A program made the translations under genes and the position numbers. DNA of 41,249 nt from JABAYQ01 sp018608925. Lineage in GTDB: Bacteria > Bacteroidota > Bacteroidia > Flavobacteriales > UBA7312. The notes under the pieces were generated by a model. The model saw nothing but the letters and a program-made list of their open reading frames with translations. It was not told where the DNA came from and made no database searches. The stretch lies in assembly GCA_037625715.1 (NCBI GenBank), contig JASJHQ010000039.1, positions 1 to 41,249 of the forward strand, given 5' to 3'. This document shows positions 33,101-41,144 of the stretch, in pieces; position 1 is the stretch's first letter, and each line of letters opens with the position of its first letter.

Positions 33101-36100
33101 ATTTCGTTATCGATTGGCCAAATAATTTCGTCATCTAGCTTAGAGGCGCCCCATGCAGTTAGCTTCAAAGGAATAGAATATTCGTAAAAATTATTATTAA
33201 AGTCAGTACCCAATCTTATGAAAAGATGTAAATCATTGTCATTCAATAAGCTCTCATCTACTCCTGAAGCTTCGGCATGCACATACATCTTAAGCCTTTT
33301 ATAAGTACGGAAATCGTTATTAAACGACTTATATGCTGCTCTAGAATCCCCATCCTCTAAATCACAGACTTTTAACACCAAAGATTGTTCGTTTTGCCTT
33401 CTTATTGAGGTTGTAGTATTGTCTATCTCTTGTTCAATTCCTGGCGGCAGAACATAAGGAACAGGAGTACGTTCTCCGTTTTCTTCAATATTAACTACTG
33501 AAACATCAAAAATGGTGTTATTTTCATTGTCATTAGGAACGTATTCTCCTTCAGTAGAAAGGTCAAAATTATATCTTCTCCACTCTCCCCTTACCAATTC
33601 TAAACTTGCCATTCTTAAGGTCACTGGCTCTTCGAAGTCCTTCATTATCATTCGAATAAATCGAATAGATTTAAAATCTCTAATGGAACCAATCGTTTTA
33701 GATGGTTGCTGAACTGGCACTTTAAATTGATACCATTTAATAGTTTTAGTACTTCCATCTACTGTAGTTATATCCGATTCTTGGATATCTGAAATAAAAC
33801 TTTCTCCAACTTCCATCCCAGGAAAAATTGGAATTTCGTACTGGAAATAACTTTCTGATTCATTCAGAGTATTATCAAAGTTTATATCTTCTGTGTTTGG
33901 GATAGAAGTAGAAGATGTGGTCGTAGGATTTGGTAATGCTGAGTTACCATCAATACCTGAGAAGTATTCATACCTATCTAATATGGACGTTTGCTGAACA
34001 TCTAAATTTTCTCCTAAAAAATATTGGAAATTATCTCCAGCAGGATCTTGAAAAGCATTTAGGTAAGCCTGGCTTGTATTACCAAACTTGTCTACAATTT
34101 TTTGAACATAAGAACTATCAAAAAATGCTCTTTCATCTATATCCCTTAAGCCATCGTAACCTACATCTTGAAAAGATCTAGATTCAGCCTGAACATCAAA
34201 CGTATTGGTTAAAGCAAATGTGGAAGGCATATATCCCCACACACTACTGCTTGTGTCTATATTTTCTATAACCGTTGACGTTGGCAATCCGTTTTCAAAA
34301 CTCTTGAAACCATCTTTCAAAACATCCTCAGAAACATTACCAAGGTTTAGTATTAAAGTTCCTCCAGTTTGGTTCTCAGAGTCAGCATTAAAAGGATCCA
34401 TTACCCAAAACTCTAAAAACTCAATGTTTTGAGTTTCAAAATCGGTAGATTCAATTTTTCGCATAATCCCACCCCACCTCAACTCAGGAAATAGAAGCTC
34501 TCCATTATTGTTTATAGCATCTACATCAAAATTATAAGGTCCTCTTTTTAAAGGGTTAAACCTAATGTTCAATAGCGGAATATTAGAAATCTGAGATGAA
34601 AACTGAGGGTCTTTATTTGGGAAAACTTCTTTTTCTAAAACCTCTCTCACTGTATGATTGGAAAGTTGCACTAAATCATTTTGAATATGTGCTGGAGAAG
34701 TAGATGTATTTCTATAAAAAGTAGGGTCAATTCTATACCAAGATAGAAGTCCTCTATTAAAACCGGAAGCCAAATTTCCAAGTCTAGGAGCCTGATTAGG
34801 CAATTGAGATTCTGGAAACAATACCGGATCATTAGGAATGCTTGCTAAAAACCAAGATCCTGCGTTTTTAATATCAATACCAGTACTACTTGCTTCAAAA
34901 TCGTCAATATAAGCCGTCCCCTCTTTACCTACCGCTCTTTGGTGACCCGGTATAAGGTGAGCAAACTCAGCGGTAGCAGTAACTGAAGATTCTTCTTTGG
35001 TATCTAAAAAAGGGATTTTATCAACGATTTTAGTTAATAAAGTTGACTTAGTACGATAAGTACCATCTAAACCCCAAATAGTATTTGAAATTGGCTCTTC
35101 ACCTGTATTTACCTTTTTAGTATAGGGGCGTTCTGTTAAATTTAGAATAGTCCCTCCTAGCATAAAATCATCGGAAACACGATAATCTACATGAGTACCA
35201 ATAAGTGTTTTTCGTGTTAAGCCAAACGAATTACTTTCGACGGCAATTCGAATAGGAGTACCAGACAGCAAAATACCATCGTTAATTATTGTAACCTTTC
35301 CCATCCCATAATTAACCGTATAATCGGTTCCTTCTTCTAGCCTTACTCCTCCTGCGGTAACAACAACCGAACCTTCTTCAACCGATAAAACACCTAAATA
35401 TATCTCTGAGCCTGATTCCGACTGATACGTTCCCTTTAATCGGAATTTATTAAACTCTGGAAATTGCTGGGCAATATTCAAGGTCGAGTCATAAAGAATG
35501 TCGTAAGAATAAATGTCAGCAATATCTGTATCCGTAAACTGTTCTCTTAAGTTTTGACCAAAAGGCTCACGAACAGGAAAAATAATTCTCCCATTAGAGC
35601 TTATAATAGTTAGGCCTGGAATAAAGTCAAAAATACCATCGGATCGTGCTTCTTGTTGGGAGTTTAATTGATCTAATCCTAATAACTTAATCAAAGGTTG
35701 GCCGTTAATATTTCCATCAGGAATATAATTGGTAATAGCACCATTGTCTCTAGTATTTTCAAAAACAATGTCTAAATAAAATTCGTCTTGGCTCAAATTA
35801 TATGCACCTAAAGAATAAATATTTTTCATCATCAAATCCCAGTTAGGAAGACGAGGAGAAAAATTAATATTCTTCAATAATTTAAGATAAAGAGAGTTCG
35901 GTGCACTAGGCCCATTAGAGGTAAACTCCCCTACTTGGAAGCTCTGGCCTCCTATCGTATACTGATATGCTACTGCTAAAACCTCATCAGGACCAATAAC
36001 GCTATTTAAAGAAATATACCCTAATTGAGGGTGTAAGGTATATTCCGAAGCGCTTAACAATCTTGCTCTTTCTATTTTTTCAAAATCTTGTGATCCAATA

Positions 36101-37335
36101 AAATCTGGGTAAGAGCTTGGGGTAATAACACTAGAAAGTTGATTTAGGTTTCTTAACAATTCTCCTTCGGACAACATTTGCTCATACAAATTATTGTTTT
36201 GATTATCGGGATAAATAAAACCAGGATTAGCAAAAAATAAGTCGGTATTATATATGTTTTGTTGGCTTTCTGCTAAATCTAAAAAAGCCAAAATATTTCT
36301 GGTATTTTCGACAGTTCCCGTTCTATTGGTTACCCAAACTTCTATTTTAGTAATATTTACTGGAGAATTTACATAAGGCAATTGCTCTAGTGCTTGATCG
36401 TATTGTTCCTTAAAATAATGGCTTAGAAAAAAGTGTTTATTAGCTTCGTACTGATCTGCATAAAGATCAAACTCTGTAGTCTGAGCACCACCCTCTACAT
36501 CAATCACTTTCGAGTTACTCTCTTGCTTAGAAAATATAGTAGTAACGGTTGCCCTACCAAATTGCAATTGAGTCTTAACCCCCAAAAGACTTTGAGAACC
36601 AGTTATTAATGTTCCGTTTAATGGAAGGCCTACATTACCTAATTCAATTTTCTTAATTATTTCGTCTTCCTCTCCAACATATTCTAATTTTATTTTATTG
36701 TCAAAATTAAAGGTAGATTCGGTATTAAAATTTGTGTTTAATTGAAGTTTATCGCCAATTTTTCCAATTACATTCATTTGAATTTTCTGTTTGAAATCAA
36801 AACTTGTAGTGGATTGTTGGTCAATAGGAATACTTTGATTTTTAGTATTGTTATGTTTAACAGAAAATATTAGTTCTGCAGAACCTTGTGGACGAATATC
36901 TACAGAACTATTTCCAAATATCTTATCAAAGACCTCTCCTCCTATATCAATACTTAATGGCCCTTTAGAGGTGTTTTCGTCTTTTAAGGAAGGACTAGAT
37001 ATTTTTTGTTTCCAATAACTTTGTTTTTGCTGGTCAGAATTATAATCGTTGTATTCGTCAAAAGTTAAATAAGAAGGGTTCGAAATTCTGAAATTTTTAT
37101 TATTCTGATTAATGAAATAATTTCCAGATTCGGAATCGTATTCAACTTGGGGACTTAAAACAGAAGGGTTGCTTAAGAATAATCCACTATTAGAGTTTTC
37201 AAGAGGATTTTGCCATTGTTGTTGAGAGTCAAAACTATATGGCAACGTATCATTTAGTGACTGAGAAAAAGAGAATTTAGTCCCAACCAAGCAACAAATA
37301 AAAACAGATAAAAAAAGCGTATTTCTCAACAACAT
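30196..37335 (-). CDS. sprA: SprA (Sov), outer-membrane translocon of the type IX secretion system
   Basis: A 2379-aa protein, close to known SprA lengths (about 2,400). It forms the very large single-chain beta-barrel through which T9SS cargo crosses the outer membrane. A signal peptide (FLSVFICCLVGTKFSFSQ) is followed by SprA-type repeats: SIDIGGEVFDKIFGN near residue 125, recurrent FDFKQKIQMNVIGKIGDKL, and the plug/large periplasmic parts with EFWVMDPFN, IWLNELRLTDFDERGG and many amphipathic strands. The C-terminus ends SIRFTLAQ, a barrel-closing strand. It lies 25 bp after ruvA. It is essential for gliding and secretion where studied, and it would export cargo such as the protein at 40273-40974. 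Confidence 0.97.
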   Translation of the reverse strand: MLLRNTLFLSVFICCLVGTKFSFSQSLNDTLPYSFDSQQQWQNPLENSNSGLFLSNPSVLSPQVEYDSESGNYFINQNNKNFRISNPSYLTFDEYNDYNSDQQKQSYWKQKISSPSLKDENTSKGPLSIDIGGEVFDKIFGNSSVDIRPQGSAELIFSVKHNNTKNQSIPIDQQSTTSFDFKQKIQMNVIGKIGDKLQLNTNFNTESTFNFDNKIKLEYVGEEDEIIKKIELGNVGLPLNGTLITGSQSLLGVKTQLQFGRATVTTIFSKQESNSKVIDVEGGAQTTEFDLYADQYEANKHFFLSHYFKEQYDQALEQLPYVNSPVNITKIEVWVTNRTGTVENTRNILAFLDLAESQQNIYNTDLFFANPGFIYPDNQNNNLYEQMLSEGELLRNLNQLSSVITPSSYPDFIGSQDFEKIERARLLSASEYTLHPQLGYISLNSVIGPDEVLAVAYQYTIGGQSFQVGEFTSNGPSAPNSLYLKLLKNINFSPRLPNWDLMMKNIYSLGAYNLSQDEFYLDIVFENTRDNGAITNYIPDGNINGQPLIKLLGLDQLNSQQEARSDGIFDFIPGLTIISSNGRIIFPVREPFGQNLREQFTDTDIADIYSYDILYDSTLNIAQQFPEFNKFRLKGTYQSESGSEIYLGVLSVEEGSVVVTAGGVRLEEGTDYTVNYGMGKVTIINDGILLSGTPIRIAVESNSFGLTRKTLIGTHVDYRVSDDFMLGGTILNLTERPYTKKVNTGEEPISNTIWGLDGTYRTKSTLLTKIVDKIPFLDTKEESSVTATAEFAHLIPGHQRAVGKEGTAYIDDFEASSTGIDIKNAGSWFLASIPNDPVLFPESQLPNQAPRLGNLASGFNRGLLSWYRIDPTFYRNTSTSPAHIQNDLVQLSNHTVREVLEKEVFPNKDPQFSSQISNIPLLNIRFNPLKRGPYNFDVDAINNNGELLFPELRWGGIMRKIESTDFETQNIEFLEFWVMDPFNADSENQTGGTLILNLGNVSEDVLKDGFKSFENGLPTSTVIENIDTSSSVWGYMPSTFALTNTFDVQAESRSFQDVGYDGLRDIDERAFFDSSYVQKIVDKFGNTSQAYLNAFQDPAGDNFQYFLGENLDVQQTSILDRYEYFSGIDGNSALPNPTTTSSTSIPNTEDINFDNTLNESESYFQYEIPIFPGMEVGESFISDIQESDITTVDGSTKTIKWYQFKVPVQQPSKTIGSIRDFKSIRFIRMIMKDFEEPVTLRMASLELVRGEWRRYNFDLSTEGEYVPNDNENNTIFDVSVVNIEENGERTPVPYVLPPGIEQEIDNTTTSIRRQNEQSLVLKVCDLEDGDSRAAYKSFNNDFRTYKRLKMYVHAEASGVDESLLNDNDLHLFIRLGTDFNNNFYEYSIPLKLTAWGASKLDDEIIWPIDNEIDIAFEILQDVKKLRNKAVRDGLLENSSEIYKSYLGESIVSVVGNPNLSQVKTIMLGVRNPKKGSNDQSNFADDGLSKCGEIWLNELRLTDFDERGGYAANARINARLADFANVNFSGSMSTVGFGSIDQSLNNRQKYDAYQYDASSTFALGDFFSEKANLKIPLYIGMSEAIQNPQYNPLDPDITLKESLNELPTQEDRDTLKSIVQDFTKRKSINFTNVRKAQSSDKSKKARIYDVENFSLTYSRNELTSRNISLKERTTIDTRAGLTYNFSSAPKNIKPFSKVKLFKNKYFRLLRDFNFYTRPKSISFQTDLNRYYNKTQFRNINSNFVLDPSYSKGFLWNRNYSVKYDLTRTLKTEFKVRNSASIDEPYGEISKLDPFYQEKRDTIWNNLINFGRPTIYHHDINVSYNVPINKFPLTNWISLTTKYSASFDWIAAPVAIQRFGNTIQNNNSKQINSTFNLTQLYKKVPYLNKVNKKLNSQNRPGRNGSRNAIILPPDQDTVRLSFKDYLDYAANFAMMVKNVSVSYSQNHGTVLPGFSPKPGFFGQDWSQLAPGIPFALGVQNLGIDTISGDNGWLTSDTTLNQYSRNNNSETLNLRSTVEPFKGFRIELTASRINSENTQSIFRTNSFGDYQSYNPIENGSYSVSFISWNTAFISDFADHSSQTFQDFRNNRIIIANRLADLNPNPNPIDSTGFPVGYQETSDEVLISSFLAAYAGKDPNKVSLNKFPKIPLPNWRINYDGLKNLKWFSKRFKTITMSHSYRSTYSVGSYVTNLDYQDFDRDGWADQVNDATNNYFNQYEFNQVTLRESLSPLFKLDMTLKNSVLARVEIKKDRTLTLGLSNNQLTERSTSELIIGSGYRLKDLSFNVRAAGKQTQVKSDLDIKLDFSIRTNKVVIRQLVENLEEITGGNSVFSLKLTADYVVSSRLNLRLFYDRVFTNPYVSSSFQSAVSNGGFSIRFTLAQ

Positions 37336-37352
37336 GAAAATCTTAAAGCAAG

Positions 37353-37360
37353 CAAAAATA
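37353..37360 (-). promoter_or_regulatory. Candidate -7 promoter box for sprA
   Basis: TATTTTTG on the minus strand fills the gap directly after the ruvA stop codon, 17 bp before the sprA ATG. It is an exact TAnnTTTG match that would give sprA an internal promoter within the maeB-ruvA-sprA run. Confidence 0.4.
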
Positions 37361-37942
37361 TTATAAATTCTTGAGCACTCTCTTAACTAACTCTTCAACT
37401 TCTAGATTTGATTGATTTTTCAATTCTCTGTCTATTGCCTTGTTAACTATATTTTTAGAGAAGCCCAACATTGTTAAAGCACTTAACGCTTCATCTCTTG
37501 TAGTATTGTGCATGATTGAGCTCTCTTCTCCTGAAATACCTTGTTTTGCTATTTTATCTTTTAGGTCTAAAATAATTCTTTGAGCAGTTTTTGCCCCTAT
37601 TCCTTTCACACTCTGTAGAGCTGCTACGTTTTCTGACAAAATGGCTAACTGAGCGTCATGAGGAGATAAGGAAGATAATATCGTCTGAGCGGTATTAGTT
37701 CCAACACCAGAAACGGATATTAGCAATCTAAACAATTCTCTTTCAGCTTTTTCGAAAAAACCATAAAGAGTATGAGAATCCTCTTTAACTGATAGATGAG
37801 TAAAAAGATTACACAACTCTGAGTCCGAAATTTGCGAAAATGTATGCAGAGAAATGCGAATCATATAACCAATGCCATTGCAATCAACAACAACGAAAGA
37901 TGGATTCTTCTCTACTAACTTACCTTTTATATGTGTAATCAT
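37361..37942 (-). CDS. ruvA: Holliday junction branch migration protein RuvA
   Basis: The junction-binding subunit of the RuvAB(C) recombination machine, 193 aa, standard length. Domain I (OB-fold) starts MITHIKGKLVEKNPSF. Domain II carries two helix-hairpin-helix motifs, ISVSGVGTNTAQTIL (about 73-87) and VKGIGAKTAQRII (about 108-120). Domain III, which contacts RuvB, is RDEALSALTMLGFSKNIV to the end. It overlaps maeB by 4 bp (ATGA). ruvB is not in the window. The ruvA-sprA order is common in Flavobacteriia. Confidence 0.97.
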   Translation of the reverse strand: MITHIKGKLVEKNPSFVVVDCNGIGYMIRISLHTFSQISDSELCNLFTHLSVKEDSHTLYGFFEKAERELFRLLISVSGVGTNTAQTILSSLSPHDAQLAILSENVAALQSVKGIGAKTAQRIILDLKDKIAKQGISGEESSIMHNTTRDEALSALTMLGFSKNIVNKAIDRELKNQSNLEVEELVKRVLKNL

Positions 37943-40209
37943 TTCTTTTTTGTTTGAGCGTCAATAACGGCAATAGTTACCATATTTACAATTTCTCTAA
38001 CAGAACATCCTAACTGAAGAATGTGAACAGGCTTTTTCATTCCTATTAAAACAGGTCCGATTGCTTCTACCTCATCTAATTCTTGAATTAATTTATAGGC
38101 AATATTACCAGACTCCAAATTAGGAAAAATCAAAGTATTGGCGTTTTCTTTTAGATTGTTGAATGGAAAAACGTAATCTCTTTTTTCTTTGTTTAATGCG
38201 AAATCAGCTTGGATTTCTCCTTCCACATTAAGAGAACTGTTTTTTTGTTTTATAATTTCTACCGCTTTAGCTATCTTTTTGGAGCCTTTAGAATTTGAAG
38301 ACCCAAAATTAGAGTATGACAACATAGCAACCCTAGGCTTAATGTTAAATCTTTTAACCGCCTTAGAAGTCAGTAAAGCTATTTCAGCCAAATCTTCAGA
38401 AGTAGGATCAATATTAATTGTTGTATCCGCCAAGAAAAGCGTCCCTTTCTTAGTATTCATAATAAACATTCCAGCCACCTTTTCAACTCCATCTTCGGTT
38501 CCAATAATCTGAAGAGCAGGCTTAATAGTATTTGGGTAGTTTCTTGTGATACCAGAAATTAATGCGTCAGCATGATCAAGTTCTAACATCATTGCTCCAA
38601 AGTAATTTCGCTCTCTCATCAACTTTCTCGCTTCATAAAGAGTAACCCCTTTACGCTGACGTTTTTTGTAAAACTCTTCGCCAAAAATATATCTTCTCTC
38701 TTTTTCCTCTTCACTTTTAGGATCAATTATAGTAACGCCGTCAAGTTCTAGAGCATTTTCTTCAATCATCCGACTAATCACCGCTCTTCTTCCAAGTAAA
38801 ATTGGCTCGGCTATTCCTTCGTCTTTTACTTGCTGCGCAGCTTTCAGAATTTTATAGTGCTCAGCTTCAGCAAAGACTACTCTTTTAGGATTGCTTATTG
38901 CTCTATTAGTAATGGATTTTAACAACTTATTATCAAATCCTAATCTAGTTTCTAATTCTTGAGCGTACACATCAAGATCAGGAATCTGTATCTGAGCAAC
39001 ACCCGAATCCATTGCAGCTTTAGCTACCGCTGGTGCAACAACAGATATCAAACGATTATCTAATGGCTTAGGAATAATGTAATCAGGGCCAAATGTGATT
39101 ACTTGCTCGCCATAAGCTAGGTTAACTGTTTCCGGCACAAGTTCTTTAGTAAGATCGGCAATACTCCTAACGGCTGCTAATTTCATTTCCTCATTTATAC
39201 ATCGTGCTCTAACATCTAAAGCTCCTCTAAAAATATAAGGAAAGCCTAAAACATTATTTACCTGATTAGGATGATCGGAGCGACCTGTAGCCATTATAAT
39301 ATCTTTTCTAACGCTTATGGCTTCATGGTAAGAAATTTCCGGATCAGGATTTGCTAAAGCAAAAACAATCGGATTATTATTCATAGATGCAATCATTTCA
39401 TTTGAAACAATATTTCCTTGAGAAAGCCCTAAAAAGACATCCGCACCTTTCATCACATCGTCAAGAGTTTTAACCTCTCGATTTGTTGCAAATTCAGCCT
39501 TTTCTTTTGTAAGATTTTCTGTGCCTTTTCTTATTACGCCTTTGCTGTCAAGCATTACTATATTCTCTTTCTTAGCTCCAAGCGATAAATACAATCTTGT
39601 GCAAGACATTGCAGCTGCTCCAGCTCCATTAACAACAATTAAAACCTCATCAATTTTCTTATCCGCAAGTTCTAATGCATTAATCAATGCTGCACTAGAT
39701 ATAATTGCTGTTCCGTGCTGGTCGTCATGCATGATAGGAATATTCAAAACTTCTTTTAGTCTTCGTTCTATTTCGAAGCACTCTGGAGCCTTAATATCCT
39801 CTAGATTAATTCCTCCAAAAGTTGGAGAAATTGCTTTAACAGTATTTACAAACAAATCAATATCGTTAGCGTCAACTTCGATGTCGAAAACATCAATATC
39901 AGCAAATATTTTGAAAAGTAAGCCCTTACCCTCCATAACAGGTTTTGATGCTTCCGGTCCAATATCTCCTAGTCCTAAAACGGCAGTTCCGTTTGAGATC
40001 ACTGCTACTAAATTACTTTTTGCAGTATATTTATAAACATCGTCTTTGTTTTCACTTATTGCAATGCAAGGATTGGCTACTCCGGGAGAATAAGCTAATG
40101 CTAAATCTCTTTGTGTGCTATGCTTCTTGGTTGGGACAACTTCAATTTTGCCAGGACGGCCACTGCTATGATAATCTAACGCCTCTTTCTTGTTATTCTT
40201 TTTAGCCAT
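37939..40209 (-). CDS. maeB: NADP-dependent malic enzyme with phosphotransacetylase-like C-terminal domain
   Basis: A cytosolic enzyme that decarboxylates malate to pyruvate with NADP reduction. Its 756 aa match the MaeB two-domain type. The malic-enzyme half (about 1-420) shows YSPGVANPCIAI, the metal-site stretch IMHDDQHGTAIISSAAL, the NADP-binding VVNGAGAAAMSC and FALANPDPEIS. The C-terminal half (about 430-756) resembles phosphotransacetylase and usually regulates rather than catalyses (AEAEHYKILKAAQ, EPILLGRR, the closing PVLIGMKKPVHILQ). A terminator-like hairpin lies 14 bp before its ATG, so its own promoter placement is unclear. It is probably the first gene of an operon with ruvA. 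Confidence 0.96.
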   Translation of the reverse strand: MAKKNNKKEALDYHSSGRPGKIEVVPTKKHSTQRDLALAYSPGVANPCIAISENKDDVYKYTAKSNLVAVISNGTAVLGLGDIGPEASKPVMEGKGLLFKIFADIDVFDIEVDANDIDLFVNTVKAISPTFGGINLEDIKAPECFEIERRLKEVLNIPIMHDDQHGTAIISSAALINALELADKKIDEVLIVVNGAGAAAMSCTRLYLSLGAKKENIVMLDSKGVIRKGTENLTKEKAEFATNREVKTLDDVMKGADVFLGLSQGNIVSNEMIASMNNNPIVFALANPDPEISYHEAISVRKDIIMATGRSDHPNQVNNVLGFPYIFRGALDVRARCINEEMKLAAVRSIADLTKELVPETVNLAYGEQVITFGPDYIIPKPLDNRLISVVAPAVAKAAMDSGVAQIQIPDLDVYAQELETRLGFDNKLLKSITNRAISNPKRVVFAEAEHYKILKAAQQVKDEGIAEPILLGRRAVISRMIEENALELDGVTIIDPKSEEEKERRYIFGEEFYKKRQRKGVTLYEARKLMRERNYFGAMMLELDHADALISGITRNYPNTIKPALQIIGTEDGVEKVAGMFIMNTKKGTLFLADTTINIDPTSEDLAEIALLTSKAVKRFNIKPRVAMLSYSNFGSSNSKGSKKIAKAVEIIKQKNSSLNVEGEIQADFALNKEKRDYVFPFNNLKENANTLIFPNLESGNIAYKLIQELDEVEAIGPVLIGMKKPVHILQLGCSVREIVNMVTIAVIDAQTKKK

Positions 40210-40223
40210 TTGTTATTGTTGTT

Positions 40224-40254
40224 AAAAAAAAAAGCCGGTTAAAAAACCGGCTTT
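40224..40254 (-). terminator. Rho-independent terminator after the T9SS cargo gene
   Basis: On the minus strand the stem AAAGCCGGTT/AACCGGCTTT with a TTTT loop (40231-40254) is followed by a run of ten T (40233-40224). It begins 18 bp after the stop codon of the upstream gene and ends 14 bp before the maeB ATG. Confidence 0.9.
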
Positions 40255-40272
40255 GTAAATTATAAAAATAAA

Positions 40273-40974
40273 TTAGTCTGTAATTACTAATCTCTTCATT
40301 GTCTTTATTTCACCATCTACAATTATGTTGGCAAAGTACAAACCTGATTTATGGTTAGAGAAATCAAAGCTTAAAGTTCCTTCTTTATTTATTATTGTTT
40401 CATTAAACACTACACTTCCTAACATATCAGAAACTATAACATTAGCTGCCTGACCTAACTTTAAGTCGTAATCAATATAAGCAAGGGAAGAACTCGGATT
40501 AGGATGAAAATCACCAAAGTATTCATTGTTCAAATCAGAAACAGAAGTTGCTGCTGTAGTATAAGTAATATTCACACAAACTGAATCAGTTATATTTAAT
40601 TCGTCAAATACACAATATTTAACCACAGTAGAGCCTGAAGTTCCGTTAGGAAGATAGTGAACAGAAAAACTAGTTTCATTAGTAGTGTTAGCATCTATGG
40701 TTAAAGAACCATTAGAAGAACTAACATTTGCAGGGTAACATAAATCCCAACAAAAATAGTTTGAAGTTCCTTGGGGCGAAGAACCTACTAATTGACGAGA
40801 AGCTCTTAAATTTAATGGGGTACCTGTAGCGTTTTCAACCTTAATAGTAGTATAAACTTCAAAATCACTAGGGCTTCCAATAACAGGGTTTGCTTCAGGA
40901 ATTAAAACAATGGATTGAGATATTGCTCCAAAAGAGGAAAAAGCTAACAATAAATAGAAAATAGATTTTTTCAT
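40273..40974 (-). CDS. Secreted protein with type A T9SS C-terminal sorting domain
   Basis: A 233-aa protein with an SPase I signal (FYLLLAFSSFGAISQ) and a mature part that is a single beta-rich domain (about 20-145) with paired cysteines (YFCWDLCYP; KYCVF and DSVCVN). The last ~80 residues form a type A sorting domain: FHPNPSSSLAYIDYDL, VIVSDMLGSVVF, DFSNHKSGLYFANII and the terminal basic KRLVITD. It would cross the inner membrane by Sec and the outer membrane through SprA. The N-terminal domain has no recognised activity. It resembles small proteins found next to Omp28-like genes in Bacteroidota, and such a gene start lies divergently at 41145. Confidence 0.9.
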   Translation of the reverse strand: MKKSIFYLLLAFSSFGAISQSIVLIPEANPVIGSPSDFEVYTTIKVENATGTPLNLRASRQLVGSSPQGTSNYFCWDLCYPANVSSSNGSLTIDANTTNETSFSVHYLPNGTSGSTVVKYCVFDELNITDSVCVNITYTTAATSVSDLNNEYFGDFHPNPSSSLAYIDYDLKLGQAANVIVSDMLGSVVFNETIINKEGTLSFDFSNHKSGLYFANIIVDGEIKTMKRLVITD

Positions 40975-40993
40975 AAGTGTATTAATTATATAA

Positions 40994-41001
40994 CAAATAT
41001 A
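40994..41001 (-). promoter_or_regulatory. Candidate -7 promoter box for the T9SS cargo gene
   Basis: TATATTTG on the minus strand, 19 bp before the ATG at 40974; exact TAnnTTTG match in the 170-bp divergent gap. Confidence 0.5.
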
Positions 41002-41110
41002 GCAAAAAAAACAGTTTTCATTGCATAGAAACAGTCTAAAACTAATAAGCTGAACGCGTAAGTCCTGACATTATTAACAAGAGTGATCTTCATTTAAGTT
41101 AAAATAATAC

Positions 41111-41118
41111 TAAATTTG
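41111..41118 (+). promoter_or_regulatory. Candidate -7 promoter box for the right-edge gene
   Basis: TAAATTTG on the plus strand, 26 bp before the ATG at 41145; exact TAnnTTTG match. A TTTA about 18 bp upstream is only a weak -33 candidate. The rest of the divergent gap (41002-41110) shows no other structure to my eye. Confidence 0.5.
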
Positions 41119-41144
41119 TAACTCCTTAAAATCAATATACAGCT

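Noticed and set aside
39521..40036. 171-aa open frame on the plus strand opposite maeB
   Set aside because: It lies wholly antisense to the NADP-binding and metal-site region of maeB, has no family features and no promoter; its composition is what the complement of a conserved gene gives.
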